Of a stretch of 32,749 nt of DNA, positions 24,841 through 32,749 are shown one piece after another. Both the position numbers and the translations under genes were made by a program. This DNA is from Alistipes sp. GTDB lineage: Bacteria; Bacteroidota; Bacteroidia; Bacteroidales; Rikenellaceae. Every line of letters begins with the position of its first letter. The first letter of the stretch is position 1. The DNA lies in NCBI GenBank assembly GCA_019422485.1, contig JAHZDG010000004.1:66260-99008 (forward strand), given 5' to 3'. The notes beneath the pieces were generated by a model. That model did no database searches and was not told where the DNA came from. It saw only the letters and a list, made by a program, of their open reading frames with translations.

Positions 24841-26469
24841 ATGTTAAACCAATTGATGGAACGTATGAAAACGAAAAAACACTTGAGCTGGATGTTCCTG
24901 GCCGCATTGGCCCTGACGCTCGGCAGCTGCGACAAAAACAATGGCAACCCTGATCCGGATCCGGACCCCGATACCCCTCCCTCCACCGAATATTATACCA
25001 CCCTGGGGACGCAAGAGAGCGAAGTAGTTCCCGGCACCTATGAACTAGGGAACGGCGAACAGGAATATCCCTTCAAAGGCGATGTAACGCTGGACGCCTC
25101 GAAAAAATACCTGCTTCGGGGTTGGGTTTACATCACCGAAGGTTCGTCGATCACCATTCCGGCCGGCACGGTCATTCTGGGTGAAAAAGACACCAAAGCA
25201 GCTCTGATCGTAGAACGCGGCGGGAAAATCCACGCTACCGGTACGGCCGACAAACCGATCGTCTTCACCTCGGCACAGGAACCCGGGAAACGTCGTCCGG
25301 GCGACTGGGGCGGTCTGATCCTCTGCGGTAAAGCCCGCAACAACCTCACCGAAATGCAGATCGAAGGCGGTCCGCGCACCAAACACGGGGGTACGGACGA
25401 CACCGACAACTCGGGTGAAATTCAGTATGTCCGCATCGAATTTGCCGGTTATCCCTTCAAAACCGACCAGGAAATCAACGGGGTTACCTTCGGTTCGATC
25501 GGTTCGGGCACCAAGGTTGACCACCTGCAGGTTTCTTACAGCAACGACGACTCCTACGAATGGTTCGGCGGTACGGTTGATTGCAAATACCTGGTAGCTT
25601 ACCACGGTTGGGACGACGACTTCGATACCGACAACGGTTTCTCGGGTAAAGTACAGTATGCCTTGGGGGTACGTCATCCCAAAATCGCCGACCAATCGGT
25701 TTCCAACGGTTTCGAATCGGACAACAACGCCGATGCCAAGACCGTAGACCCGTTCACCACCGCCCGTTTCTGCAACGTTACGCTGGTCGGCCCGATGGGA
25801 CAGGATCCTGACTTCTTCAACATCTCCTTCGACGCCAACAAACCCGACGATGCCAGTTACATCAACGGTGGCGGTCTTTTCCCCAACAACGGTTCTCGCC
25901 TGGGACAATATCAGGCCGGCGTTCAGATTCGCCGCAACTCACGCCTGACCTTCCAGAACTCGGTCATCATGGGCTACCCGGTCGGTGCCATCATCGAAAA
26001 CGACAAACTTCAGGGTACTCAGGAAAACGCTGAAGCAACGGGCAACACGTTCCGCAATGTCTTCTTCGCCGGTTACACCAACAACGCAGCCGATGCCAAG
26101 TACGACAACAAAACCGTGGGTGCCGCTCCGATTCTGGCTTCCGACGCCAACAAGAAATGGCAGGACACCTACTGCAACGACGGCAAAACGCTCACCGAAG
26201 GCACCGTATCCTTCACCCACAGCTACGTTCTGCTGGCTGCCCGCAACAACCGTCTGGTATCTGCAATCGACGATCTGAAACTCGCTCAACCGAACAGCCT
26301 GATGGCCGGAGCCAACTACGGTCCGCAGGCCGGCAGCCCGCTGCTCAACATTCCGGCCGCCGAAGGTTTCGACAATTCGGCTTTTGCCGGGGCATTCAAG
26401 AGCGATGCCGACGCCGACAACTGGATGTTGGGCTGGACCAACTTCGATCCTCAGAACACCGTCTACTAA
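24841..26469 (+). CDS. Probable surface lipoprotein partner of the TonB receptor (beta-helix-like)
   Basis: The 542-residue protein has a lipoprotein signal with lipobox LGSC. The Cys is followed by a polar, acidic tether rich in Asn, Pro and Asp, resembling Bacteroidota tethers that lead to surface exposure. The mature part contains short beta-strand-like turns with Gly and Asn (ITIPAGTVILGEK, ALIVERGGKIHATGTADKPIVFTS), suggesting a right-handed beta-helix or similar repeat fold. No enzymatic motif was recognised. It lies 38 bases after the TonB receptor and shares its C-ending codon use, so it is very likely the receptor's ligand-capture partner in place of SusD. A start at ATG 24865 (MKTKKHLSW) gives a more standard signal peptide and is possible; an A-rich ribosome entry stretch precedes 24841. 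Confidence 0.82.
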   Translation: MLNQLMERMKTKKHLSWMFLAALALTLGSCDKNNGNPDPDPDPDTPPSTEYYTTLGTQESEVVPGTYELGNGEQEYPFKGDVTLDASKKYLLRGWVYITEGSSITIPAGTVILGEKDTKAALIVERGGKIHATGTADKPIVFTSAQEPGKRRPGDWGGLILCGKARNNLTEMQIEGGPRTKHGGTDDTDNSGEIQYVRIEFAGYPFKTDQEINGVTFGSIGSGTKVDHLQVSYSNDDSYEWFGGTVDCKYLVAYHGWDDDFDTDNGFSGKVQYALGVRHPKIADQSVSNGFESDNNADAKTVDPFTTARFCNVTLVGPMGQDPDFFNISFDANKPDDASYINGGGLFPNNGSRLGQYQAGVQIRRNSRLTFQNSVIMGYPVGAIIENDKLQGTQENAEATGNTFRNVFFAGYTNNAADAKYDNKTVGAAPILASDANKKWQDTYCNDGKTLTEGTVSFTHSYVLLAARNNRLVSAIDDLKLAQPNSLMAGANYGPQAGSPLLNIPAAEGFDNSAFAGAFKSDADADNWMLGWTNFDPQNTVY

Positions 26470-26513
26470 TCCACTCCACGGACCGAACTTTCGGTCTTTC
26501 ATAAACCTTGCAC

Positions 26514-26550
26514 AAAAGGCCGGACTTTTTCAAGTCCGGCCTTTTATTTC
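26514..26550. terminator. Bidirectional intrinsic terminator
   Basis: AAAAGGCCGGACTT pairs perfectly with AAGTCCGGCCTTTT, followed by ATTTC. It ends the TonB receptor-lipoprotein unit and, on the minus strand, the symporter gene. A smaller hairpin, GACCGA/TCGGTC, precedes it at about 26481-26497. Confidence 0.88.
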
Positions 26551-26582
26551 TTACAGGATGCGATTCTCCGTTGATCGAACCG

Positions 26583-28082
26583 CTATGGATTTGGAACATC
26601 TCCGGCCGGGTGACGACGCCGCCACTCCGTTTCGAGATAACCCAGCACCACGCCCGAGACTATGCCCACGATCAGCGCACAAGGCATGATCCACAGCACC
26701 GAGATGCCGAAAATCTCGAAAAAGGCGATCAAAATAGCGGTCAACAGGGAGAGCAATCCGGCCGCCACCGTTCCCCGATTGGTGGCGAACGGCACGAACA
26801 GAGCCAGGAAAAAGAGGACGAACAGCGGAGCCACCACCAGATTGACCACCTTGATGACCACATCCAGCAAATTCCCGCTCACGAAAGAAATCAGGTAGCA
26901 GCAACAAGCGACCCCCGCCCCCAACAGGGCCGAAATATATTTGACCTTCTTCAATTCGTCCCCCTCCGGAGCATCCGGCCGCCGGGGTTTCAAAATATCC
27001 TGCTGGATAACCACCGCCGAAGAGTTCAACCCCGACGATACACTCGACATGGCCGCCGCCATAATAGCCGCCGCGATCAACCCCGAGATCCCGGTCGGGA
27101 GTCCGATCAGGATGAAACGCGGGAAGAGGGTATCGGCATCATCAAAAATCGTGGTTCCGGGCAACAGTTTATCGGGGAAATAGGTAAAATAGGCCATCAC
27201 CATCAGTCCCACCACCGCCAGCAACAGCTGAATAGCACATGAGGTCGCGATCGAAATACCATACGAGCGGACCGCCGAACGCACGTCTTTGGTCGAGAGG
27301 TAGCGTTGAATGGCCATCTGATCGGAACTGGCCGTACAGACTTGCCACACCAGTGTCATGATAAAAATATTTCCGATGGTCATACGATCCGTCGCATCGA
27401 TGGCCCAACGGATCGGCTCCCAGTGAGCATACAGGTCGGGATTGCTCAACGGCTGCAGGCCTCCGATCTGCCAGGCAATCACCCCGATGGTAAGCAGAAC
27501 CCCGGCAAACATCACCACACTCTGCACCACATCGGTCATCACCACGGCTTTCAACCCACCCATCGTGGTATAGACGACCGTAATCCCAGCCAACACCAGG
27601 CTGATCGGGGTAATCCACGAGGAATCGAGGCCAAAAATCGGGATCAACGCCGTATCCACCGTAGCATAAATGATCGTAGACATCCACAAGAAACGCAGGG
27701 ACAGGAAAAAGATCGTAGCCAGCAGACGGCTGCCTTTTCCGAGACGGATTTCCAGAATTTCATAGGCGCTGGTCACTTTCATGGCCATAAACCGCGGGAT
27801 AAAAAAACGGCTGACGATCAGATAAGCGACCGGGAAGGCCGTCAATCCGATAAACACCACCGGTCCGTATTTAATCATTTCCCCGGGATAGGCCAGGTAG
27901 CTGAGGGTACTGAGCAGGGTAGCGAAGAGCGAAATCCCGATCATCACCGAATTCATCGAACGGCCTCCCAGGGCATAATCACTGGCCGTTCGTGTCTTTT
28001 TGGCCGACGCATAGCCGATCAGCAGCAGGGCGAGCAGAAAGAGAACGATCACCGCCCAGTCGATTATCGTAAAACCGGTCAT
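26583..28082 (-). CDS. Sodium:solute symporter family transporter (probable sialic acid or sugar uptake)
   Basis: The 499-residue protein is an inner membrane carrier with about 13 hydrophobic segments and the SSS family layout: ASDYALGGRSMN near 33-44 after the first helix, the VYTTMGGLKAVVMTDVVQ signature around 170-187, and a helix-8 segment AAAIMAAAMSSVSSGLNSSAVV, whose serines bind sodium in the family. Members move sugars, sialic acid, amino acids or vitamins with sodium. The next upstream gene, in the same direction, encodes a probable N-acetylneuraminate lyase, so sialic acid is the best guess for the substrate. A terminator lies between them, so it probably also has its own promoter at 28112-28142. 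Substrate is inference from context only. Confidence 0.88.
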   Translation of the reverse strand: MTGFTIIDWAVIVLFLLALLLIGYASAKKTRTASDYALGGRSMNSVMIGISLFATLLSTLSYLAYPGEMIKYGPVVFIGLTAFPVAYLIVSRFFIPRFMAMKVTSAYEILEIRLGKGSRLLATIFFLSLRFLWMSTIIYATVDTALIPIFGLDSSWITPISLVLAGITVVYTTMGGLKAVVMTDVVQSVVMFAGVLLTIGVIAWQIGGLQPLSNPDLYAHWEPIRWAIDATDRMTIGNIFIMTLVWQVCTASSDQMAIQRYLSTKDVRSAVRSYGISIATSCAIQLLLAVVGLMVMAYFTYFPDKLLPGTTIFDDADTLFPRFILIGLPTGISGLIAAAIMAAAMSSVSSGLNSSAVVIQQDILKPRRPDAPEGDELKKVKYISALLGAGVACCCYLISFVSGNLLDVVIKVVNLVVAPLFVLFFLALFVPFATNRGTVAAGLLSLLTAILIAFFEIFGISVLWIMPCALIVGIVSGVVLGYLETEWRRRHPAGDVPNP

Positions 28083-28111
28083 AGGAAAGGGTAGGTTAGT
28101 ATTGTTTTGGA

Positions 28112-28142
28112 CAAGTTACCCAAAATCTTCCGGTTGTGCAAA
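28112..28142 (-). promoter_or_regulatory. Predicted promoter of the symporter gene
   Basis: On the minus strand TTTG (28139-28142) is followed after 20 bases by TAACTTG (28112-28118), the same spacing and one-T-short -7 form seen before the GH38 gene. The ATG is at 28082. Confidence 0.4.
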
Positions 28143-28187
28143 TTCTCCCTCTCCGCGGAGATCCTCCTCTTCATAACCCTACAGATC

Positions 28188-28223
28188 AAAAAAATCCCGT
28201 CTCCGAAACGGAAACGGGACTTA
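28188..28223 (-). terminator. Intrinsic terminator of the N-acetylneuraminate lyase gene
   Basis: On the minus strand TCCCGTTTCC pairs with GGAGACGGGA (one mismatch) around GTTTC, followed by a run of seven T. It lies about 20 bases after the lyase stop codon. Confidence 0.82.
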
Positions 28224-28241
28224 TTATACGGCAGGGAACGA

Positions 28242-29147
28242 CTATAACCAGTCGAATTGTTTCAATTCTTTTTCCAAGGTTTTCATTTCGTCCGAGGTAA
28301 GGCTCTGCAGTGGCAGGCGAACCGGCCCGCAATCGATCCCCATGATGTTCAGCATGGCTTTGATGCTGACCACCGAATTGACATACTTAATCATCAGCTT
28401 GATAAACTTCACCGCTTCGGCCTGCAAAGCGACAGCTTGATTCAGGTCCCCCTGTTCGAAAGCGGCGATCAGGCGGTTATACAGAGGAGAAGAGAGGTTG
28501 TAAGAGGTTCCGATCCCTCCCGTAGCCCCCAACACCAGGCCGGTCAGCAGCGTTTCGTCATGTCCATGCAGGATGTCATAGCTCCGGTTTTTGAAATCAA
28601 TGCACTCCTGCATCTCCATGGAGTTGTACGAGGTATATTTGATCCCGGTCAGGGTCGGAATCTCCCGATCGGCCAGGGTCAGAAAATCGAGCATATTCAC
28701 ACATACTCCCGAGGTTCCGGGGATATGATAATAGTAGTAAGGCGTTTCCGGAGCTTTTTCGGCAATCACTTTATTGAATGCCACCAATTCTTCAGCCCGT
28801 TTGGGTTGCAGGAAACAGGGCCCCATGGCCGATATGGCATGGGCACCGATTCGCTGCGCATGTTCGGCCAGATCGGCGGCTATTTTATAGCTGGTACTGC
28901 CCACATGCACCAAAATTTTCAAGCGATCGGCATACGGCATCCAGGCTTCCGCCTCTTTTTTCCGTTCTTCACTGTCCAGCAACAGACTTTCGCCCGTCGT
29001 TCCACACAGGAATACCCCTTGCACCCCCCGCTGAATCAGAAACTTGGCATATGCGTCAATGGCCGACAAATTAATCTCCCCGTAACGATCCATAGGAGTC
29101 ACGGTCGGAGCAATCAAACCTTTAATTTTTTTCTTTTCCATGATCAT
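28242..29147 (-). CDS. nanA: N-acetylneuraminate lyase (dihydrodipicolinate synthase family)
   Basis: This class I aldolase splits N-acetylneuraminate into N-acetylmannosamine and pyruvate, the first step of sialic acid use. The 301-residue sequence is a typical DapA/NanA barrel: the GTTGES carboxylate-binding motif at 49-54, Tyr140 in the YYHIPG motif characteristic of sialic acid lyases (DapA proteins have a different sequence here), and Lys170 in TGIKYTS as the Schiff-base lysine. The ATG at 29147 is used; an ATG two codons later is also possible. The symporter downstream in the same direction supports a sialic acid role. nanE and nanK are not in the window. Confidence 0.85.
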   Translation of the reverse strand: MIMEKKKIKGLIAPTVTPMDRYGEINLSAIDAYAKFLIQRGVQGVFLCGTTGESLLLDSEERKKEAEAWMPYADRLKILVHVGSTSYKIAADLAEHAQRIGAHAISAMGPCFLQPKRAEELVAFNKVIAEKAPETPYYYYHIPGTSGVCVNMLDFLTLADREIPTLTGIKYTSYNSMEMQECIDFKNRSYDILHGHDETLLTGLVLGATGGIGTSYNLSSPLYNRLIAAFEQGDLNQAVALQAEAVKFIKLMIKYVNSVVSIKAMLNIMGIDCGPVRLPLQSLTSDEMKTLEKELKQFDWL

Positions 29148-29181
29148 GTTACTGCATTGCAGGACTGAGCCTTTCTAAAAG

Positions 29182-29189
29182 TAAAGGTA
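29182..29189 (-). promoter_or_regulatory. Predicted -7 promoter element of the N-acetylneuraminate lyase gene
   Basis: The minus strand reads TACCTTTA, one mismatch from TAnnTTTG, about 35 bases before the ATG at 29147. Confidence 0.45.
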
Positions 29190-29317
29190 AAGAATTTTCC
29201 TGAAACAGAGTCTTTTTCCCGCATTTTTCAGCCCAATCACTTTCTCAACACCTCCTTTATATGGCATTCTATCCTAATGACCGACTTTCCCCCGCAATCA
29301 GATCCGTCTTTTGCTTT

Positions 29318-30442
29318 TTATTTATTTTTCAGTCTACCTATCTTTTCTTCAAAAATCCCGGGGCCATACCCCATCCACTTTTGCACAATCACCCCTTGAG
29401 GATCGATCACAAAAAAGGCAGGGAAACCACGAACCTGATAGGGGATGGTGACATGCCCGTTATCCGCATTCTCTGCGCTCCACAGGCTCGTCCAGCAGAG
29501 ACTATCCCTTCGCAACGATTTCTGCCAAATATCACGGGCAGGATCTACCCAAAAGCTGACGATCCGCAACGAATCGCTGTAGGCGTCCACCATGGGAAAC
29601 ATCTCTTTCTCTGCCATTCGACAAACCCCACAACCCGTTGCCGTAAAATCCAACAACACATATTTCCCTTCCTTTCCCACAAAATCCGATAGCCGAACCC
29701 GGTTCCCGTTCTGATCCTCTGCTTCGAAATCAAAGAACAAGTCACCCACTGCAATACTTTCACTTTCCAGATAAGTTCGAATCGGTTTTGCCCAGGAACT
29801 GGCCTGCAATTCGGGAGACATCCGATCGAACAACATTCTAACCGTGTCTTTCGGATAATCATACATCTTATACTGTAAATAAATCAAACTGGGGTAGGTA
29901 TCCGTCCGTTTGAAAATGAAATCTCTCTCCAGCGAATCAATCGTTTGTTGGAGCCCATGCATCTGGTTCTCCAAGGCTTTACCCTTTTCCCCGGTCCTTT
30001 CTTCGGGCGAAAGTTGGCGATACAAAATGAGGGCCACAGAGTCTTTCTGCCGGTCATATTTGGCCGTCAGGCGGTCCAATTCCTCCCATTGTTCATTATA
30101 TCGCGAGCCTGACACCAGGACGTCATCCGGAAAATCCGAAATATCCCCTTGCACTTTCACTCGCTCGTTACCCATCAATATCGATACAGTTTTCATTTGG
30201 TCTCCCACTTTCGCAGTTAACCATATGCTTCGTGGCTCATCGGGCAATACACCTTTCATCTGGAATTGTTCCCCCACGACCCAGGCACTATCCTTATATT
30301 CAGGTACCGCACTACTCGTCAAATAGAATAATGTGCTGTCCGGGAAACCGGTCACTTCTCCTTGAATCACATAACCGTTCGGAGCGCCGCAAGCCAACAA
30401 TCCCAGAGCCAGTAGAGACCCTATCCATCCTTGTGTCTTCAT
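29318..30442 (-). CDS. DUF4369/thioredoxin-fold lipoprotein, copy 1 (active site CGVC)
   Basis: The 374-residue protein has a lipoprotein signal (MKTQGWIGSLLALGLLAC, Cys18) and should sit in the periplasm or outer membrane. Residues about 22-110 look like DUF4369 (YVIQGEVTGFPDSTLFYL), a helical middle follows, and residues about 235-374 form a TlpA/AhpC-like thioredoxin domain: DQNGNRVRLSDFVGK, the redox pair C271-C274 in TGCGVCR, and a cis-proline segment GFPAFFVIDPQG. Such proteins act as envelope thiol-disulfide reductases or thioredoxin-like resolvases. It is the last of three tandem paralogues with 42 bases before it, so they form one operon. No clear terminator follows. Confidence 0.88.
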   Translation of the reverse strand: MKTQGWIGSLLALGLLACGAPNGYVIQGEVTGFPDSTLFYLTSSAVPEYKDSAWVVGEQFQMKGVLPDEPRSIWLTAKVGDQMKTVSILMGNERVKVQGDISDFPDDVLVSGSRYNEQWEELDRLTAKYDRQKDSVALILYRQLSPEERTGEKGKALENQMHGLQQTIDSLERDFIFKRTDTYPSLIYLQYKMYDYPKDTVRMLFDRMSPELQASSWAKPIRTYLESESIAVGDLFFDFEAEDQNGNRVRLSDFVGKEGKYVLLDFTATGCGVCRMAEKEMFPMVDAYSDSLRIVSFWVDPARDIWQKSLRRDSLCWTSLWSAENADNGHVTIPYQVRGFPAFFVIDPQGVIVQKWMGYGPGIFEEKIGRLKNK

Positions 30443-30484
30443 AACAAAACCCTGTGATTTGCATTCATATCCTCATTCCTGCCA

Positions 30485-31615
30485 CTATTTGCTCGGGTCA
30501 TTTTTCAGTCTGCCGATCTTTTCTTCAAAAATTCCGGCGCGATAGCCATTCCATTTCTGCACAATTACCCCTTGCGGGTCGATCACAAAGAAGGTCGGGA
30601 AACTACGAACCTGATAGGGGATAGAAATAGCTCTTCGTTCCCTTTCCTGATCACTCCACAGACTGGGCCAACAGATACTGTCTTCCACCAGCACCTCCTG
30701 TCTTGTTTCCGGACGACGATCCATCAAAACACTCACAATACTCAGGGAATCACTATAGGTCTTGACCATTTCACGCATCTCTGTGGCGGCCGAACGACAA
30801 TAATAACAACCCGTCGCCGAAAAATTCAACAACACATATTTTCCATCCTTCCCCACCAGATCCGACAACCGAATCCGATTCCCATTCTGATCCTCGGCCT
30901 CGAAATCCAAGAACGGATCACCTATAGAGATATACTGGCTTTCAATATAAGTCCGCACCGGTTTCGCATACGAACTAGTCTGCAACTCCTCGGACATCTG
31001 ATCGAACAGCATCTGAACCGTATCTTTTGAATACCCCGACATCTTATACTGCAGATGCATCAAACTGGGATAGGTATCCGGATGCGTAAACAGATATGCC
31101 GTCTGGGCGGAATCGATTTTCTGATCGAGCACAGCGAACTGATCCCTGATTTTTTTTATTTCTTCTCCATTTTGCGTTGTTTTCAGCAACGTCACGTAGA
31201 GAGTCTGCAGCGAATCACGTTGTAACTGATACAACAAGGTCTGTTGCGCAAATTCTTCCCATTGTCCATGATACTTTGAACCAGAGACTTTCATCCGTGA
31301 AGGAAATTCGGCAAGATCGCCATGAATGCTAACCTGTTCATTACCTATGAGCAAGGGCATCACCTTCATTTGCGACTCCACGGCGGCCATCAGATAAACC
31401 AGCATGGGTTCTTCAGAAGAGGGTCCTTCCAATTGGAAGTGTCCCCCGACCACCCAGGCAGTATCGACAAAACGATCTTCATTGTTGTTGGTCAGATATA
31501 TCTCGGTGCTATCCGGGAAACCGGTCACTTCCCCTTGAATCACATAACTTTTCGGTCCGCCGCAAGCGAACAACCCCAGAGCCAGCAGGCTTCCAATCCA
31601 TCCTTGTGTTCTCAT
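30485..31615 (-). CDS. DUF4369/thioredoxin-fold lipoprotein, copy 2 (active site CYYC)
   Basis: A close paralogue of copy 1: 376 residues, nearly identical signal peptide (MRTQGWIGSLLALGLFAC), DUF4369 start YVIQGEVTGFPDST and the same C-terminal segment FFVIDPQGVIVQKW followed by GIFEEKIGRLKN. The thioredoxin pair is C270-C273, but the two intervening residues are Tyr-Tyr rather than Gly-Val, and the middle coiled region has diverged most. The differing CxxC dipeptide is likely to change redox potential or partner choice. It lies 42 bases upstream of copy 1 and 40 bases downstream of copy 3. Confidence 0.88.
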   Translation of the reverse strand: MRTQGWIGSLLALGLFACGGPKSYVIQGEVTGFPDSTEIYLTNNNEDRFVDTAWVVGGHFQLEGPSSEEPMLVYLMAAVESQMKVMPLLIGNEQVSIHGDLAEFPSRMKVSGSKYHGQWEEFAQQTLLYQLQRDSLQTLYVTLLKTTQNGEEIKKIRDQFAVLDQKIDSAQTAYLFTHPDTYPSLMHLQYKMSGYSKDTVQMLFDQMSEELQTSSYAKPVRTYIESQYISIGDPFLDFEAEDQNGNRIRLSDLVGKDGKYVLLNFSATGCYYCRSAATEMREMVKTYSDSLSIVSVLMDRRPETRQEVLVEDSICWPSLWSDQERERRAISIPYQVRSFPTFFVIDPQGVIVQKWNGYRAGIFEEKIGRLKNDPSK

Positions 31616-31655
31616 AACGAATCCTTTTATTTACATGAAAATACCCTTCTTTCAA

Positions 31656-32749
31656 CTATTGTTTCGGCTGGTTTTTCAGCCGGCCGATCTGTTCTTCAAA
31701 AATTCCAGTGCGATACCCGCTCCATTTTTGGACAATCACGCCTTGCGGATCGATCACAAAAAAGGTCGGGAAACCACGGAGCTGATAGGGGATCATCACC
31801 TCTCCAGGATCCGCCAACCCGGGACTCCAAAGATTTGTCCAATAAAGACTGTCCTTTTGCGGCGATTTCAGCCAAGTGGCACGAGAACTTCCCAACCAGA
31901 AGCTGACGATCCGCAACGAATCACTGTAAGCCTCAACCATGGGAAGCATCTCTTTCTCGGCCATACGACAAGGCATACACCCCATGAGCGTAAAATCCAG
32001 CAACAGATATTTCCCCTCTTTGCCGACAAAGTCCGATAAACGAACCGGGTTCCCGTTCTGATCCTCCGCCTCGAAATCCCCAAACGGATCTCCTATGGAA
32101 AGGAGTTTACTGTCCAGATAGGTTCGGATAAATTTAGCCAATGAACTGGACTGCAATTTGGGCGATACCCGATCGAACAACATTCTGACCGTATCTTGCG
32201 AATAATCGAGCACATGATTCTGCAAATAAATCAAACTGGGATAAGAGTCCGGATGCATAAACAGATATGCTCTCTGCGTTGAGTCTATCTTTCTCTCCAA
32301 CAGAGTGAACTGTTCCCGAATTTTTTGTATGTCCTCCCCTTTCGGATCGGTTCGCTGCAAGATCACATAATGATCTATCAGAGAGTCGCGTTGTAATTCA
32401 TAAGGAAGCGTCTGTCGGGCATATTCTTCCCACTGTTGATGATATTTCGACCCGGAAACGTTCATCCGCAAAGGAAATTCCGAAAGATCCCCCTTGATTT
32501 CGACCTGCTCGTTCCCCATGAGTAGCGACATCATTTTCATTTGCTGATTCACCTTCGTTCTCAGATAAACATAAGCCGGTTCTTCCGGGAAAGTTCCTTC
32601 CATACGGAACCGTCCTTCCACTACCTTTATCGTATCGAAACCGTGTTCAGAATAAGAATGGGTGAAATATATTTCTGTACTGTCCGGGAAACCGGTTATC
32701 TCCCCCTGAATAACATAACCTTTCGGCCCGCCGCAAGCCAGCAGCCCCA
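31656..32749 (-). CDS. DUF4369/thioredoxin-fold lipoprotein, copy 3 (active site CMPC; N-terminus off the right edge)
   Basis: The frame is open from the right edge; the first visible residues, GLLACGGPKGYVIQGEITGFPDST, align with the lipobox and DUF4369 start of the other copies, so only about the first 13 residues of the signal peptide are missing. An internal ATG at 32621 is not the start. The thioredoxin domain has the pair CMPC in MGCMPCRMAEKEM, and the cis-proline segment GFPTFFVIDPQG is conserved. It is the most upstream copy seen; further copies may exist beyond the window. Confidence 0.87.
   Translation of the reverse strand, partial: GLLACGGPKGYVIQGEITGFPDSTEIYFTHSYSEHGFDTIKVVEGRFRMEGTFPEEPAYVYLRTKVNQQMKMMSLLMGNEQVEIKGDLSEFPLRMNVSGSKYHQQWEEYARQTLPYELQRDSLIDHYVILQRTDPKGEDIQKIREQFTLLERKIDSTQRAYLFMHPDSYPSLIYLQNHVLDYSQDTVRMLFDRVSPKLQSSSLAKFIRTYLDSKLLSIGDPFGDFEAEDQNGNPVRLSDFVGKEGKYLLLDFTLMGCMPCRMAEKEMLPMVEAYSDSLRIVSFWLGSSRATWLKSPQKDSLYWTNLWSPGLADPGEVMIPYQLRGFPTFFVIDPQGVIVQKWSGYRTGIFEEQIGRLKNQPKQ

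Noticed and set aside
22640..24907. Long minus-strand frames (388 and 304 residues) opposite the TonB receptor
   Set aside because: They mirror a C-ending codon pattern in the receptor gene; their Val/Gly-rich sequences show no domain.
1..32749. Mobile elements, phage genes, CRISPR arrays or defence systems
   Set aside because: No transposase, integrase, phage, Cas or restriction-type gene and no spaced direct-repeat array of that kind was seen.

Overview
The window is chromosomal DNA of a Bacteroidota bacterium, most likely Bacteroidales (a gut group such as Rikenellaceae would fit, but no single marker here settles the genus). Several things point this way: PorX (the PglZ-type response regulator of the type IX secretion system), a TonB-dependent receptor with a carboxypeptidase-like N-terminal domain, DUF4369/thioredoxin lipoproteins, a DUF4468 protein, and AT-rich leaders. 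Many genes also carry the Bacteroidota -7 promoter element TAnnTTTG, mostly as TACCTTTG, 10 to 45 bases before the start codon. The DNA is moderately GC-rich, genes are tightly packed, and I see no insertion sequence, phage gene, integrase or CRISPR array.

Left part (1-6.2 kb): the N-terminal two thirds of recJ running off the left edge, a structured 350-base gap, the lipoate operon lipA-lipB, a secreted two-domain DUF4468/flavin-reductase-like protein, tRNA-Arg(TCT) and an lrgA-lrgB pair. Centre-left (6.3-13.3 kb): a large exported GH38 alpha-mannosidase-like enzyme with its own promoter and terminator, then an operon of two Tat-signal enzymes (a Gfo/Idh/MocA oxidoreductase lipoprotein and a TIM-barrel sugar isomerase/epimerase), a Nim-like flavoprotein and tRNA-Lys(CTT). 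Centre (13.3-21.7 kb): a ribosomal pseudouridine synthase with a very long charged tail, divergent from a PatB/MalY-type aminotransferase; a small YqaA/DedA membrane protein; then porX, tsaE and clpB in the same direction.

Right part (21.7-32.7 kb): a TonB-dependent receptor and a surface-type lipoprotein form a two-gene unit that is C-ending in codon use. A phased 11-base repeat array lies before it. A sodium:solute symporter and an N-acetylneuraminate lyase follow, suggesting sialic acid use. The window ends in three tandem paralogous thioredoxin-fold lipoproteins, the last cut by the right edge.

Taken together the region mixes housekeeping genes (recombination, lipoylation, tRNA and rRNA modification, protein disaggregation) with envelope genes for host-glycan and nutrient use. 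The most interesting unexplained signals are the long inverted repeat bracketing the clpB leader, the 11-base phased array before the TonB receptor, the DUF4468-flavin reductase fusion and the thioredoxin lipoprotein array.
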